Below, piece after piece: positions 4,962 to 5,139 of a stretch of DNA of 5,139 bases. Made by a program: the position numbers and the translations under genes. This DNA is from Candidatus Hodarchaeota archaeon. GTDB taxonomy: Archaea; Asgardarchaeota; Heimdallarchaeia; Hodarchaeales; YT1-039. The stretch spans positions 1-5,139 of the forward strand of contig JAEOTF010000349.1 of the NCBI GenBank assembly GCA_016840025.1, in the 5' to 3' direction. How positions within the stretch are numbered: position 1 is the stretch's first letter; every line of letters begins with the position of its first letter. The notes below the pieces were generated by a model that made no database searches, had not been told where the DNA came from, and worked only from the letters and a program-made list of their open reading frames with translations.

Positions 4962-4973
4962 TGGATTCTATAG

Positions 4974-4979
4974 CCCTCC
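4974..4979 (-). promoter_or_regulatory. Shine-Dalgarno GGAGGG of lysW
   Basis: Read on the minus strand, GGAGGG ends 12 bases before ATG 4961, slightly far but strong. Confidence 0.55.
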
Positions 4980-5009
4980 AAAACTATTTTTTCAGATAGA
5001 AGGTATGCC

Positions 5010-5018
5010 TCATATTTA
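5010..5018 (-). promoter_or_regulatory. Candidate TATA box for lysW
   Basis: Read on the minus strand, TTAAATATG is centred some 52 bases upstream of the lysW ATG and overlaps the stop codon of the upstream partial gene. It would place the start near 4989 and give a leader of about 28 bases carrying GGAGGG. This would let lysW be transcribed apart from the upstream gene. Confidence 0.3.
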
Positions 5019-5138
5019 AGAATTGCTTAAACTTGTTAAAATTTCTGCTTTTTTATGTGCAATTTCACTTGGACTAACGCGCGCGCTAGCCTTAAACATA
5101 CATGCCTCTAGAATCTCTTTGCTTTTCTCTCTTTGGTA
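5016..5138 (-). CDS. C-terminal end of an unidentified minus-strand gene
   Basis: The minus strand is open from the right edge to TAA at 5018-5016, giving 40 residues of charged, helix-like sequence: YQREKSKEILEACMF, then KASARVSPSEIAHKKAEIL, then TSLSNS. I do not recognise the family. It ends 54 bases before the lysW start on the same strand, so it could be a neighbour in an amino-acid biosynthesis cluster, but the fragment is too short to say. A CG tract running into CTAG (5078-5089) encodes Ala-Ser-Ala-Arg-Val in frame. The plus strand is also open here (5020-5139), giving a hydrophobic product; the minus reading is preferred because its composition is that of a soluble protein and because it is co-oriented with lysW. 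Confidence 0.42.
   Translation of the reverse strand, partial: YQREKSKEILEACMFKASARVSPSEIAHKKAEILTSLSNS
5078..5090. repeat. Composite CG tract running into CTAGC
   Basis: CGCGCGCGC (5078-5086) continues directly into CTAGC (5086-5090), the same composite seen at 845-858. It lies within the partial minus-strand gene, preserving its frame. Confidence 0.8.
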
Positions 5139-5139
5139 A

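Noticed and set aside
5020..5139. Plus-strand hydrophobic open frame at the right edge
   Set aside because: It is the reverse complement of a more protein-like charged minus-strand frame and lacks a convincing start; kept only as an alternative.

Overview
The window reads as a low-GC archaeal chromosome segment. The clearest marker is a LysW amino-group carrier protein on the minus strand (4779-4961) with its two CxxC pairs and the C-terminal EDWGE. A stand-alone AbrB/SpoVT-type DNA-binding protein, small zinc-ribbon and small membrane proteins, TATA-like boxes and mostly weak ribosome binding sites fit as well. The style resembles uncultured Thermoproteota/Bathyarchaeia-like genomes, but that placement is an inference; no rRNA or tRNA is present to settle it.

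Layout: the 3' end of a Nudix (Ap4A-hydrolase-like) gene (1-234, +); a small ORF broken twice by frameshifts (327-525, +); an oligosaccharide repeat-unit polymerase-like membrane protein gene broken into three frames (538-1690, +); a gene-poor gap with coding-like traces (1691-1984); an intact MFS transporter (1985-3190, +); a 44-residue zinc-ribbon gene (3280-3414, -); a 37-codon N-terminal remnant resembling QueG-like Fe-S proteins (3447-3560, -); a gap with more traces (3561-3829); a four-helix small membrane protein (3830-4198, -); an orphan AbrB protein (4421-4603, +); lysW (4779-4961, -); and the 3' end of an unidentified minus-strand gene entering from the right edge. Intact genes alternate with decayed ones, so this looks like an accessory, turning-over stretch rather than one operon. 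The only likely metabolic core element is lysW, for lysine and/or arginine synthesis on a carrier protein.

The most unusual signal is not a gene. Two families of self-complementary short words are scattered through the window: AGCT/CTAG tracts (octamer AGCTAGCT at 7 loci, 9 overlapping copies) and alternating CG tracts up to 11 bases. Both are far above chance for such AT-rich DNA. They sit mostly in gaps, at gene ends, or at the breakpoints of broken genes, and in two places a CG tract runs directly into CTAG. Two of the four frame breaks lie in CG words where loss of one CG unit would restore the reading frame. This could be repeat-slippage (on/off) variation, an insertion process that leaves these words behind, or assembly error.
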